Shown: piece after piece, positions 1 through 7,276 of the stretch
How positions within the stretch are numbered: position 1 is the stretch's first letter
Layout: each line of letters opens with the position of its first letter
Source of the DNA: Clostridia bacterium
GTDB lineage: Bacteria > Bacillota > Clostridia > UMGS1883
DNA length: 40,421 bases
Assembly: GCA_017466275.1 (NCBI GenBank)
Contig: JAFTUL010000018.1
Coordinates: 1 to 40,421 of the forward strand
Direction of reading: 5' to 3'
Notes under the pieces: model-generated
Database searches by the model: none
Seen by the model: only the letters and a program-made list of their open reading frames with translations
What the model was told of the DNA's origin: nothing
Translations under genes and position numbers: made by a program

Positions 1-36
1 GCAATTTTTCTTAAAAACAATATCAGCATAGCTCAT
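1..36 (-). CDS. thyA: Thymidylate synthase, first 12 codons (partial)
   Basis: Reading leftward from an ATG at 36, the twelve codons to the window edge give MSYADIVFKKNC, with a GAGGT-like ribosome binding site just upstream (41-48). A start of the form MSYAD-x-VF is familiar from clostridial thymidylate synthases, which make dTMP from dUMP with methylene-tetrahydrofolate. The call rests on 12 residues only, so it is tentative. The gene is divergent from the secreted-protein gene at 178. Confidence 0.4.
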   Translation of the reverse strand, partial: MSYADIVFKKNC

Positions 37-116
37 AACTGCTACCTCGCTTTCATACCCTTAATTTTACCATTTTTATAATGATAAGTCAAGCAGATAA
101 AATCACCGAAAACCAC

Positions 117-145
117 TTGAAGAAATGTACTTTATGTGCTATAAT
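117..145 (+). promoter_or_regulatory. Sigma-A type promoter
   Basis: TTGAAG (117-122), 17 bases, then a perfect TATAAT (140-145). It lies 32 bases before the start of the secreted protein at 178, leaving room for the GGAGG ribosome binding site at 167-171. Confidence 0.75.
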
Positions 146-177
146 AATTAAAGTTAGCCTTTCTTTGGAGGTTTATT

Positions 178-1896
178 ATGAAAAATACTATAAAAAAATT
201 TATCTGTGCCTCTCTTGCGTTTTCACTTTTTTTGGCTGTGCCGAGTGCTTTTTCCGCAAATGTAGGCGATAAAACAGGCGACGTTTTATCAACGGATATT
301 GTGACATATATCGAGGGGGTAAAGGTTCCCTCTTTCAATATTGCAGGCAGAACAGCAATTGTGGTGGAGAACCTAAATGCAATGGGACTCCCCTTTGAGG
401 TATGGTATGTCGATACTACCCGTACCCTTTCAATTTCCGAGGGGAAGGGCGGTGTGCGGGATTACTTCCATTTTGCTGACAATGAATCCACCGCACCTAT
501 CGGAACACCTATCATGGACGTTCTTTACACCGATATTGAGACGTTCTATCAGGGAAAGAAATTGGAAAGCTTTAATATAGGCGGATTCACCTGCGTTTAT
601 GTAACTGACCTTGCATCACTTTACGGACGCTACACCTTTAATGAGGATACCCGTGCAGTTGATATTTTCAGGCAGAAAGATGAGGCTATGGGCGAGGCAT
701 TCAGCAAGGAAACCTCTGTAAAGCTTCCTGCAAATGAAAGTATCATTTCAAGAGGGGACACAATGGTCCGCTGGGGTAGCCCTCAAAAAAGCTATCTTCT
801 GAAAAATGATGACGGAACATACAGCACAATTGAATTTTCAGGCGGACTGAATATTGAGCAGTATGACAGCGATTTCAGGCACATTTCTTCCAAGAAAATC
901 AAGCTTGATTACCCCATTTTCGGTGGTTTTCTGGCAGGGCTTGAATACAACTATGTAGTGTGCGGTCAGGAAAACCAAAAGGACAGCGATACTCTGACAG
1001 TTATAAACATTTCTGTCTTTGATAAAAGTTTCAAAAAGGTTAAGGACATTCCTATAAAGAATTGCAGGGCCTCGGTCCCCTTTGATGCATCCAATGTTTC
1101 ATTGGCAGAAAACAGCAATCTCCTTGTTCTCCACACAGCAAGAAGCCAGTACAAGGAACAAAACGGCACAAATCCGCAAACGCAGTTGACGGTAATTGTA
1201 GATAAGAGCAGTTGGACTGTCGTAAACACTCTTGACAAGTTCCAGCCCAACCATACAAGCCACGCACTTAAAGGGTATGCAGATTTTGACAAAAATAAAA
1301 TCGTAACTCTGAACTACTCCGACGCAAATCCCGTGAGAGGTGCGTTTATTCACGAAATGGCTCTTGACGGAAAGCTTCTTTCAACAACAAGTATATTCAA
1401 AGTACCCGGTCCTGCATCCGCAAACTGTACAGGTGCTATGATAGGCGGTTTCGGGGTTTCGGGCAGGTCCTATATTACGGCACTCAGCACTATCGACCAT
1501 TCTCTTGCTACGGATTATTCCGACACGGCAATTGAGGGTATAAGCTCCGAGGAAAGAGATATTGTCATACTGACTACCGACAAGGACAGCAAGGAAACAA
1601 AAAACACCCCTCTCACCTACTACTCAGGTGAGGGAAAGACCGCATCAGTACCTTATCTTGTAAATCTTGAAAGCGGCAGGTTTATGGTGTTGTGGCAAAG
1701 ATTTGATGAAAAGGCAAATACAAGCAAAATCTTCTGCTATGCATTATTAGACAAGAACGGAAAGCTTCTGGGCGAGGCAATGGCGGCAGAGGGGTATCTT
1801 TCAGCCCATTGTCAGCCTGTAGAAATTGACGGTAAGGTTATGTGGTACACGAACACTGCCTCGGGCAGAATTTTCTATGAAATTGATTTAAAATAA
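178..1896 (+). CDS. Secreted protein with two copper-amine-oxidase-N-like repeats and a large C-terminal domain
   Basis: The 572-residue product starts with a Sec signal peptide (residues 1-26, KK then a hydrophobic core ending SAFSA). Two related repeats follow at about residues 34-92 and 104-163, each of the form D-[VI]-x-T-[DY]-I-x-[TY]-x-x-G-x-K-[VL]-x-[SF]-F-N-I-[AG]-G. These resemble the small beta-rich stalk domains annotated as copper amine oxidase N-terminal domains in clostridial surface proteins; they do not imply oxidase activity. The remaining 400 residues have alternating beta-strand patterns that could form a propeller, and I recognise no catalytic motif. A GGAGG ribosome binding site at 167-171 supports the start. 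The next gene, 30 bases downstream, carries the same domain type, so the pair is probably co-expressed at the cell surface. Confidence 0.7.
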   Translation: MKNTIKKFICASLAFSLFLAVPSAFSANVGDKTGDVLSTDIVTYIEGVKVPSFNIAGRTAIVVENLNAMGLPFEVWYVDTTRTLSISEGKGGVRDYFHFADNESTAPIGTPIMDVLYTDIETFYQGKKLESFNIGGFTCVYVTDLASLYGRYTFNEDTRAVDIFRQKDEAMGEAFSKETSVKLPANESIISRGDTMVRWGSPQKSYLLKNDDGTYSTIEFSGGLNIEQYDSDFRHISSKKIKLDYPIFGGFLAGLEYNYVVCGQENQKDSDTLTVINISVFDKSFKKVKDIPIKNCRASVPFDASNVSLAENSNLLVLHTARSQYKEQNGTNPQTQLTVIVDKSSWTVVNTLDKFQPNHTSHALKGYADFDKNKIVTLNYSDANPVRGAFIHEMALDGKLLSTTSIFKVPGPASANCTGAMIGGFGVSGRSYITALSTIDHSLATDYSDTAIEGISSEERDIVILTTDKDSKETKNTPLTYYSGEGKTASVPYLVNLESGRFMVLWQRFDEKANTSKIFCYALLDKNGKLLGEAMAAEGYLSAHCQPVEIDGKVMWYTNTASGRIFYEIDLK

Positions 1897-1926
1897 TTAA
1901 ATATATAAAACAAAAGGAGAGATTTT

Positions 1927-2337
1927 ATGAAAAAGATTTTGGCAGTACTTGTGGCACTTATTACAGTATTCGGTGCTACCGCAGCGTTTGCCGCAGACAT
2001 TACGGTAAAGGTAAATGATGAGGTTGTTACATTCGACCGCGAGCCTTATATGGAGGGCGGAAATGTTATGATTCCTTACCGTTTTGTTGCAGAAAAGCTT
2101 GGTGCAACAGTTGCATGGGACGGCGATACAAAGACTGTATTTACAGCTCTTGGTGACATTGTGACAACCCTGCAGATAGGAAATGCAAACATTTTTACTG
2201 CTGACGGTGTTACTAATGCACAGGTTGCTCCCGCTTTGGTAATTGACAGAACTTTCGTAACAGGTGACGTTATTGCAAAGGCATTCGGCGTAGACGTAAG
2301 CTTCGACGAAGCTACCTCCACAGTTACAGTAAAATAA
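1927..2337 (+). CDS. Small secreted stalk-domain protein (copper amine oxidase N-like)
   Basis: A 136-residue exported protein. Residues 1-22 are a signal peptide ending AAFAA. The rest is a single domain: ITVKVNDEVVTFD, then a PY-[RK]-F-V-A-E-x-L-G-A-x-V-x-W-D-G-D-T-K-T-V core (about residues 57-81). That V-x-W-D-x-x-T-K-T-V pattern is the hallmark of the stalk domain of secreted Firmicute proteins annotated as copper amine oxidase N-terminal domain. No anchor or enzymatic domain follows, so it is probably a wall-associated or soluble structural module. An AAAGGAGAG ribosome binding site precedes the ATG, and it is probably cotranscribed with the gene ending at 1896. Confidence 0.75.
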   Translation: MKKILAVLVALITVFGATAAFAADITVKVNDEVVTFDREPYMEGGNVMIPYRFVAEKLGATVAWDGDTKTVFTALGDIVTTLQIGNANIFTADGVTNAQVAPALVIDRTFVTGDVIAKAFGVDVSFDEATSTVTVK

Positions 2338-2396
2338 AATAACACACATAATTCATTCTTTCTGCATATAATAAAAGCGATAGGGAGGATGATATT

Positions 2397-3440
2397 ATGG
2401 ATTCAAAAATCAGATTTTTCCTCGGTGCTAATTCGGGGAGTGATTTTGTTACTTATTTTAAGCAGCTGCAAAGACAGAATTGTTCTATGCAGCTGCTTAT
2501 TTTCAAGGGAGGACCTGGGAGCGGAAAGTCATCCCTTATGAAAAGGGTTATGAAATTCGCGGAAGCTAAGGGACACACGATTGAGGCTATTGCGTGTGCA
2601 TCAGACCCGCACTCATTGGATGCCGTAATCGACCACTCAGCCTCTTTTGCAATGATGGACGGCACTGCACCGCATACCGAGGACCCATCTCTGCCAGGGG
2701 CAAGGCACCACATTGTATATACGGGAGATTTGTGGGATACGGCAAAGCTTTCCGCCAACAACCGTGAGATAGAGAAGCTTTCAATAGAGGTTTCTGACTG
2801 TCACAAAGGAGCAGGAGCATATATCAAAGGTGCCGCGGCACTACTTTCAGAAAATATGAGATATGCGGAAAGCTATCTCCAAAAGAAAAAAGCTCTTGCC
2901 TTTGCAAACAGTATTATAGGAAAGCTTAAAGGCTCGGAAGAATCAAAAACTGAAAAAAGGCTGTTAAGTGCCGTCAGCGTAGGAGAAATAAAGCTGTTTC
3001 CCGAAACTCCGTATATTCTTGCCGACAAGGTGTTTATAATCGACGACGATATGGGAGCGGCTTCCGATTTTATTCTGAAAGCAATTTCCTGCGGGGCAAA
3101 GCTCAAGGGTGAAAGTTTTATTTACTGCCCCTGCTCCGTAATGCCGAAAAAATGCGACCACCTGATTTTCCCAGACAGTCGTATTGCGGTAGTAACTCAG
3201 AACAGGTTTCTCCATTTTAACGGCATAGCAGAGGAAGAAAAATTTTACAATCCTCTTCCCCTTGCGAAAGAATGTGTAACACGGCAAAAACACGCAAAGG
3301 AGCTTTTAGACAAGGCTTGCTCACTTGTAAAAAAAGCAAAGGATATACACGACGATCTGGAAGCTTTTTACATTGATGCAATGGATTTTAGCGGGACAGA
3401 CAAGGTTTTTGAGGACATAATAACAAGATTTTACTCATAA
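2397..3440 (+). CDS. P-loop ATPase/GTPase of unknown role (PRK06851-like)
   Basis: A 347-residue cytosolic protein with a clear Walker A motif GGPGSGKSS at about residues 39-47, followed by AFAMMDGT/TAPHTEDP-type segments that I associate with the uncharacterised clostridial family PRK06851. A FIIDDD stretch lies around residue 207. From memory, full members of the family often have two nucleotide-binding halves; here only the N-terminal half has a recognisable P-loop. A strong AGGGAGGATGA ribosome binding site sits just before the start. No signal peptide or membrane segment is visible. Its substrate is unknown and the neighbours do not suggest one. Confidence 0.6.
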   Translation: MDSKIRFFLGANSGSDFVTYFKQLQRQNCSMQLLIFKGGPGSGKSSLMKRVMKFAEAKGHTIEAIACASDPHSLDAVIDHSASFAMMDGTAPHTEDPSLPGARHHIVYTGDLWDTAKLSANNREIEKLSIEVSDCHKGAGAYIKGAAALLSENMRYAESYLQKKKALAFANSIIGKLKGSEESKTEKRLLSAVSVGEIKLFPETPYILADKVFIIDDDMGAASDFILKAISCGAKLKGESFIYCPCSVMPKKCDHLIFPDSRIAVVTQNRFLHFNGIAEEEKFYNPLPLAKECVTRQKHAKELLDKACSLVKKAKDIHDDLEAFYIDAMDFSGTDKVFEDIITRFYS

Positions 3441-3489
3441 GAACCTCGACAATTTCCGACCTAAATATATGAAATTTTTAGGAAAAAGA

Positions 3490-3518
3490 TTGACTTTTTA
3501 CACTATACATTGTAAAAT
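3490..3518 (+). promoter_or_regulatory. Sigma-A type promoter
   Basis: TTGACT (3490-3495), exact 17-base spacer, TAAAAT (3513-3518), followed by a GGAGGGATAAA ribosome binding site and the ATG at 3552. Confidence 0.7.
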
Positions 3519-3551
3519 AAAAGGGTAGATAAAATCTCTCGGAGGGATAAA

Positions 3552-4046
3552 ATGAAAAACGGTCTTACAAAACAGGATAAGGAAAAGCTCAGCAACAGAA
3601 TTGTCCTGCTTTCTTCATTTATAATTTTATACGCTTTGCTTCTTATGTTTTTCAGAAGAATGTGTTCATTCTCCTCAACAGTTCTGGGAGCAATAACTTT
3701 TATGGATTTTCTCAAGTGGATTTCTCTTGTAGGTGCAATGATTTGTGCCGCATGGAGTGCATATAAGGACAGAAAGGGCTACTATCTTTACAGTGGTATG
3801 TTCCTGTTTGTTTTCCTCAGTATGCAGATTATCCGTTCACCGCTTCAGGATAACAGAGCGTATGCAATTGCTTATCTGGGTCTTTTGGTTGCGTTTGTGC
3901 TTACTCAGGTTTATTACGCACTTAAAATCCGCAGAAAATATGACGGCGGTTGGAAGATTGCATTTTTATCTGTTACATTTGCAAGCATTGCAATCCTCGC
4001 TGTTGCGGCAATGGAGCCTCGCTTCTGGGAAATTCTTCCCTTTTAA
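3552..4046 (+). CDS. Small integral membrane protein, unknown function
   Basis: A 164-residue protein whose N-terminal 20 residues are polar and charged (MKNGLTKQDKEKLSNR), followed by four or five hydrophobic helices at about 18-35, 50-68, 77-95, 101-121 and 134-155. A basic loop (KIRRKYDGG) separates the last two helices. I recognise no family motif. It has its own promoter and is closed by a strong terminator, so it is a single-gene unit. A transporter subunit or a sensing role are both possible; nothing in the sequence decides. Confidence 0.6.
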   Translation: MKNGLTKQDKEKLSNRIVLLSSFIILYALLLMFFRRMCSFSSTVLGAITFMDFLKWISLVGAMICAAWSAYKDRKGYYLYSGMFLFVFLSMQIIRSPLQDNRAYAIAYLGLLVAFVLTQVYYALKIRRKYDGGWKIAFLSVTFASIAILAVAAMEPRFWEILPF

Positions 4047-4064
4047 ATCTATTGAATTACAGTA

Positions 4065-4093
4065 AAGCCGTTCTCGTTTGAGAACGGCTTTTT
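4065..4093 (+). terminator. Intrinsic terminator after the membrane-protein gene
   Basis: Perfect 11-bp stem (AAGCCGTTCTC at 4065-4075 with 4080-4090), 4-base loop, then a T run to 4093. Confidence 0.85.
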
Positions 4094-4110
4094 CACAGTC
4101 TGTTATAGAA

Positions 4111-4141
4111 AAAAAGCAGTACGCAATGCGTACTGCTTTTT
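4111..4141 (-). terminator. Intrinsic terminator of hup (works in both directions)
   Basis: Perfect 14-bp stem AAAAAGCAGTACGC (4111-4124) with 4128-4141 and a 3-base loop. Read on the minus strand it ends in a T run 17 bases past the hup stop. It stands back to back with the rightward terminator at 4065-4093. Confidence 0.85.
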
Positions 4142-4157
4142 CTATGTTATCGTCAAA

Positions 4158-4430
4158 TTATTTAACGATGTTCTTAAGAGCCTGACCAGCCTTGAAAGCG
4201 GGAACCTTAGAAGCAGGAACCTTAACCTTAGCCTTAGTCTGGGGATTGATGCATTCACGAGCAGCTCTTTCTCTTACTTCGAAAGTACCGAAGCCAACGA
4301 GCTGAATCTTGTCACCCTTCTTAAGAGCATCTTCAACAGCACCAACAAAAGCGTTAAGAGCCTTTTCAGCGTCCTTCTTGGAAAGTTCAGCGTTTGCTGC
4401 AATTGCTGCTACGAGTTCTGTCTTATTCAT
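4158..4430 (-). CDS. hup: HU family DNA-binding protein
   Basis: A 90-residue protein of exactly HU length. It starts MNKTELVAAIAANAELSKKDAEKAL and carries the family signature GFGTFEVRERAARECINPQT, followed by the K-x-x-x-P-A-S-K-V-P-x-F-K-A-G end. HU is the main nucleoid architectural protein: the beta-arm around residues 55-75 grips the minor groove and bends DNA. An AAAGGAGG ribosome binding site precedes the ATG. It has its own promoter (4501-4529) and terminator (4111-4141), so it can be expressed far above the upstream operon. Linkage to mazG and a SpoVB-like flippase is typical of Firmicutes. Confidence 0.97.
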   Translation of the reverse strand: MNKTELVAAIAANAELSKKDAEKALNAFVGAVEDALKKGDKIQLVGFGTFEVRERAARECINPQTKAKVKVPASKVPAFKAGQALKNIVK

Positions 4431-4500
4431 TATTTTTCCTCCTTTTATTTATTTGTAAAATATAAATCTTGCGATTATATCGCACATTGATGTCTTCCTT

Positions 4501-4529
4501 ATAATACCATATTATTTCCCTATATTCAA
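4501..4529 (-). promoter_or_regulatory. hup promoter
   Basis: On the minus strand: TTGAAT (4529-4524), 17 bases, TATTAT (4506-4501). It overlaps the stop codon of mazG (4526-4528). Confidence 0.65.
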
Positions 4530-5167
4530 GTGTTTTCTTCAATATTCTTGAAATTTTTGATAAATTTTTTTGTAAAAAGTGCCAATTCTGCCTCGGGGTC
4601 TACCCCATTTTGATGGGCAATGGCGCAAATTTCAAAAAGTCTGGCACCGATTTCTTCTCCTGAGAGCTTTTCCTCGCTCTCAATAGTGTAAAGATTTGCC
4701 TTGACAGCCTTCCCTATAACCTTGGTTGCTCTTGAGAGTGACGGGAGGGATTTTGTAATGGATTCCATTGCTTCATACGCAGTTTTCTGCCCGCGTTGGC
4801 TCTTTTTGATTTTCTCCCAGTTATCGAGCACTTCCCCACTGTCTTTGACCGATACATCACCAAAAACGTGCGGATGGCGTTCTATCATTTTTTTAGATAC
4901 TGCATCTGTAACATCATCAATGGTGAAAGTGCCCTCTTCCTTGCCTATCTGTGCGTGCATAACCACCTGCAAAAGCACATCTCCAAGCTCGTCCGCAATT
5001 TTCATAGGGTCGCCCTCGTCAATTGCATCATTTGCCTCATATGCCTCTTCAAGAAGGCACGTTGCAAGAGATTTGTGAGTCTGTTCTCTGTCCCACGGAC
5101 ATCCTCCCGGAGCACGGAGTTTTTCAATTATATCGCAAAATTCGTAAAAACCAATTTTCTTTTCCAT
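4526..5167 (-). CDS. mazG: MazG family nucleoside triphosphate pyrophosphohydrolase
   Basis: The 213-residue product hydrolyses nucleoside triphosphates to monophosphate and pyrophosphate (house-cleaning of noncanonical NTPs). The MazG signature is near the N-terminus: LRAPGGCPWDREQTHKSL, then the Mg2+ ligands in LLEEAYEAND and ADELGDVLLQVV (residues about 45-75). A weaker second domain follows, as in two-domain MazG proteins. Unlike Bacillus YabN there is no fused methylase domain. I place the start at 5167 because a GAGGGGATAACAGT ribosome binding site directly precedes it; an upstream in-frame start at 5200 would overlap the flippase. Last gene of the leftward operon, 4 bases after the flippase. 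Confidence 0.92.
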   Translation of the reverse strand: MEKKIGFYEFCDIIEKLRAPGGCPWDREQTHKSLATCLLEEAYEANDAIDEGDPMKIADELGDVLLQVVMHAQIGKEEGTFTIDDVTDAVSKKMIERHPHVFGDVSVKDSGEVLDNWEKIKKSQRGQKTAYEAMESITKSLPSLSRATKVIGKAVKANLYTIESEEKLSGEEIGARLFEICAIAHQNGVDPEAELALFTKKFIKNFKNIEENT

Positions 5168-5171
5168 ACTG

Positions 5172-6647
5172 TTATCCCCTCTTGAATTCTTCCTTAACAA
5201 TACACCTTGTTTTAATCACAAGCAATAAATATACTACCGCTGCAAGCCCAATGCTTACAAGCAGCATCAGCGTGCCACCTGTAAAGGTATGCAGGGCTTT
5301 CGCCCCACCGCAGGATACGAGGGCACATAAACCAAGCTTTCCTATAACCTTTCCTCCACCTGAAAGCGGGGTAATTTTAAGGAGAAGCAGGGTGTTTAAA
5401 ACTGCACCCAGCCCGAATGCTAATGCTGTAGAAAGAACAGCACCCTCGATTCCATAGAGCTTTATAAAAAAGATATTAAGAATAAACTTCAGTATAACTG
5501 CACCCGTGGTTATCCATATCGGAAGCCATACCCTGCCGAGAGTCTGAAGCATTGCCGTAACGGTTTGCATATAGGGTATAACAAGCACCGTTACACCCGT
5601 AAGTGCAAGAAGTCCCCAATGGTTTTGCGAAGAGTATATTAAAAGAAGAAGTTCTTTCGGGAAAAGAATCATTCCCAAAGCACAGGGAAGTGCCGCAAGG
5701 AATATGAGCTTTATCACCCTGACGCTGTTTTCACCGAGGGCTTTTTTGTCGCCTTTCGCAAATGCCAGCACAGGCACGGCACTTGCCGTAAAGGCTGAAA
5801 TTACAGTAGCAGGCAGGTTATAGATTGTGTTTGCACGTGTCAGGTAACCGAAAAGCTTGAGCCTTTCTCCCTCCGCAACACCTATATGTGAAAGAATCTG
5901 CGGAACACTCACCGTGTCCAGAAGCATTACTGCCGTAAAGCCGAATGCACCCAAGGTCATGGGAACTGAAATTTTAAAAACTGTCCACGCTTTTTTAAAA
6001 GAAGCTTCTCCCTTTTCGGGCTTTGCACGGCGGAAAGAAATTTCAAGAACGAGTGATGCAAATATTGCACCTGCACTCACGCCTGCGATTGCTCCCGCTG
6101 CACCGTAGGAAATTCCCATTTTATATGTCATTGCACAAATGCCTATTCCCAAGATTACTTTTGCAAGGCTTTCTGCAAGCTGACTTATTCCCGAGGGGGT
6201 CATTATGCTTTTTCCCTGAAAATATCCTCTTCGTGAGCTGATTATACCCATAAATGGAAACGCTACTGAAAGCACTCTTAAAGGTGGTGCCGCAAATGCA
6301 TCTCCGCCGCCTGAAAGCACCCTTGCCAACGGCTCGGCAAATACAAACAGCAATATCCCCGAAAGGGTGGTTATAACCGTAACGAATAAAAGAGTTGATT
6401 TGCAGAGAGAAGATGCCTCTCTTTCATCACTTCCAGCAATAAGGCTTGAAAGTGCAATGGGAATACCCGTCACACAGAAAGCCAGTACCACATTATATAT
6501 AGAGTAGGCACTCTGGTAAACGCCTATTCCCTCCTCGTGAAGAAACAGCCTGTCCAGAGGGATTTTAAGTGCTGCACTCATTATTTTGCACAGTATGGAT
6601 GCCACGGCAAGCACCGTCGCACCGTAAAGAAAGCTTTGCTTTTTCAT
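5172..6647 (-). CDS. Polysaccharide/lipid flippase of the MOP superfamily (SpoVB/YabM/MurJ-like)
   Basis: A 491-residue polytopic protein with about 14 hydrophobic segments. The N-terminal half has the family pattern: TVLAVASILCKIMSAALKIPLDRL, G-x-G-x-Y-Q-S-A-Y-x-x-Y, then GIPIALSSLIA and RRGYFQGKSIMTPS. Proteins of this group (Bacillus SpoVB, YtgP, YabM) move undecaprenyl-linked cell-wall or spore-cortex precursors across the membrane. The gene order flippase-mazG-hup matches the yabM-yabN neighbourhood, so a YabM-like role is favoured. The start overlaps the stop of the upstream DUF2344 gene by one base (TAATG), implying translational coupling. Confidence 0.88.
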   Translation of the reverse strand: MKKQSFLYGATVLAVASILCKIMSAALKIPLDRLFLHEEGIGVYQSAYSIYNVVLAFCVTGIPIALSSLIAGSDEREASSLCKSTLLFVTVITTLSGILLFVFAEPLARVLSGGGDAFAAPPLRVLSVAFPFMGIISSRRGYFQGKSIMTPSGISQLAESLAKVILGIGICAMTYKMGISYGAAGAIAGVSAGAIFASLVLEISFRRAKPEKGEASFKKAWTVFKISVPMTLGAFGFTAVMLLDTVSVPQILSHIGVAEGERLKLFGYLTRANTIYNLPATVISAFTASAVPVLAFAKGDKKALGENSVRVIKLIFLAALPCALGMILFPKELLLLIYSSQNHWGLLALTGVTVLVIPYMQTVTAMLQTLGRVWLPIWITTGAVILKFILNIFFIKLYGIEGAVLSTALAFGLGAVLNTLLLLKITPLSGGGKVIGKLGLCALVSCGGAKALHTFTGGTLMLLVSIGLAAVVYLLLVIKTRCIVKEEFKRG

Positions 6648-7276
6648 TAAATCACATTCATTTCTAAATCAAAAATCTGTTTTCTGTGATAACGGCAGTC
6701 ACCGCTGTTATATCCTGCAATGTATTTGTTCATTGCGGCAATTACAACCTCGGGCTTGAGGTTATTTCGGCTTCCTGCTGAAAGAGTCATTTCTATTTTG
6801 CCCAAGGTTACCTTTATACCCTTTATATCGGGGCGGATGTCGGTTTCCTTAATACCGCTTTTCGTTTTCTTTTCAATCAGGATTTTATCCATAGCAAGAA
6901 ACTCAAGAATTCCTGCGGGGGTCTTTTCGGGGAACACCTGATAAAGGGCAATGTCAAGCTTTTTCATATTGCTCTTTCCCTCGTGAACAGAGAGGATTTT
7001 AACACCGTCGGGCAGGACACGGTTAAACCGCTGCATAATCTCTTCAGTAGAAAGCTCCTCTGTAAGGGCTATTTCGAGAATTTCGCACTCGCTAGTGTAC
7101 CCTACCGACAACGGCAGAGCAAAACCCAAAAGCGGATGAGGATTGAAGCCCTCAGAATAAGCAATCGGAAGATGCGCTCGGCGGAGTGCCCTGCCGAACA
7201 TTCTGACAAAATCCAGATGTGATACATACTTTACATTTTCCGTTTTTTCATAGCGGAGATAGTAGTTATTATTCAA
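6647..7276 (-). CDS. DUF2344 / TIGR03936 family radical-SAM-associated protein
   Basis: A protein of about 209 residues. Near the N-terminus is the family core YYLRYEKTENVKYVSHLDF, then GRALRRAHLPIAYSEGFNPHP and ALPLSVGYTSECEI. This family is found next to, or fused to, the TIGR03960 B12-binding radical SAM protein and is assumed to act with it; the reaction is unknown. I place the start at a TTG (7274-7276), because the DUF2344 homology starts right after it and it lies about 10 bases behind an AAAAGGA site. This overlaps the end of the upstream radical SAM gene by 8 bases, which suggests coupled translation. Confidence 0.85.
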   Translation of the reverse strand: MNNNYYLRYEKTENVKYVSHLDFVRMFGRALRRAHLPIAYSEGFNPHPLLGFALPLSVGYTSECEILEIALTEELSTEEIMQRFNRVLPDGVKILSVHEGKSNMKKLDIALYQVFPEKTPAGILEFLAMDKILIEKKTKSGIKETDIRPDIKGIKVTLGKIEMTLSAGSRNNLKPEVVIAAMNKYIAGYNSGDCRYHRKQIFDLEMNVI

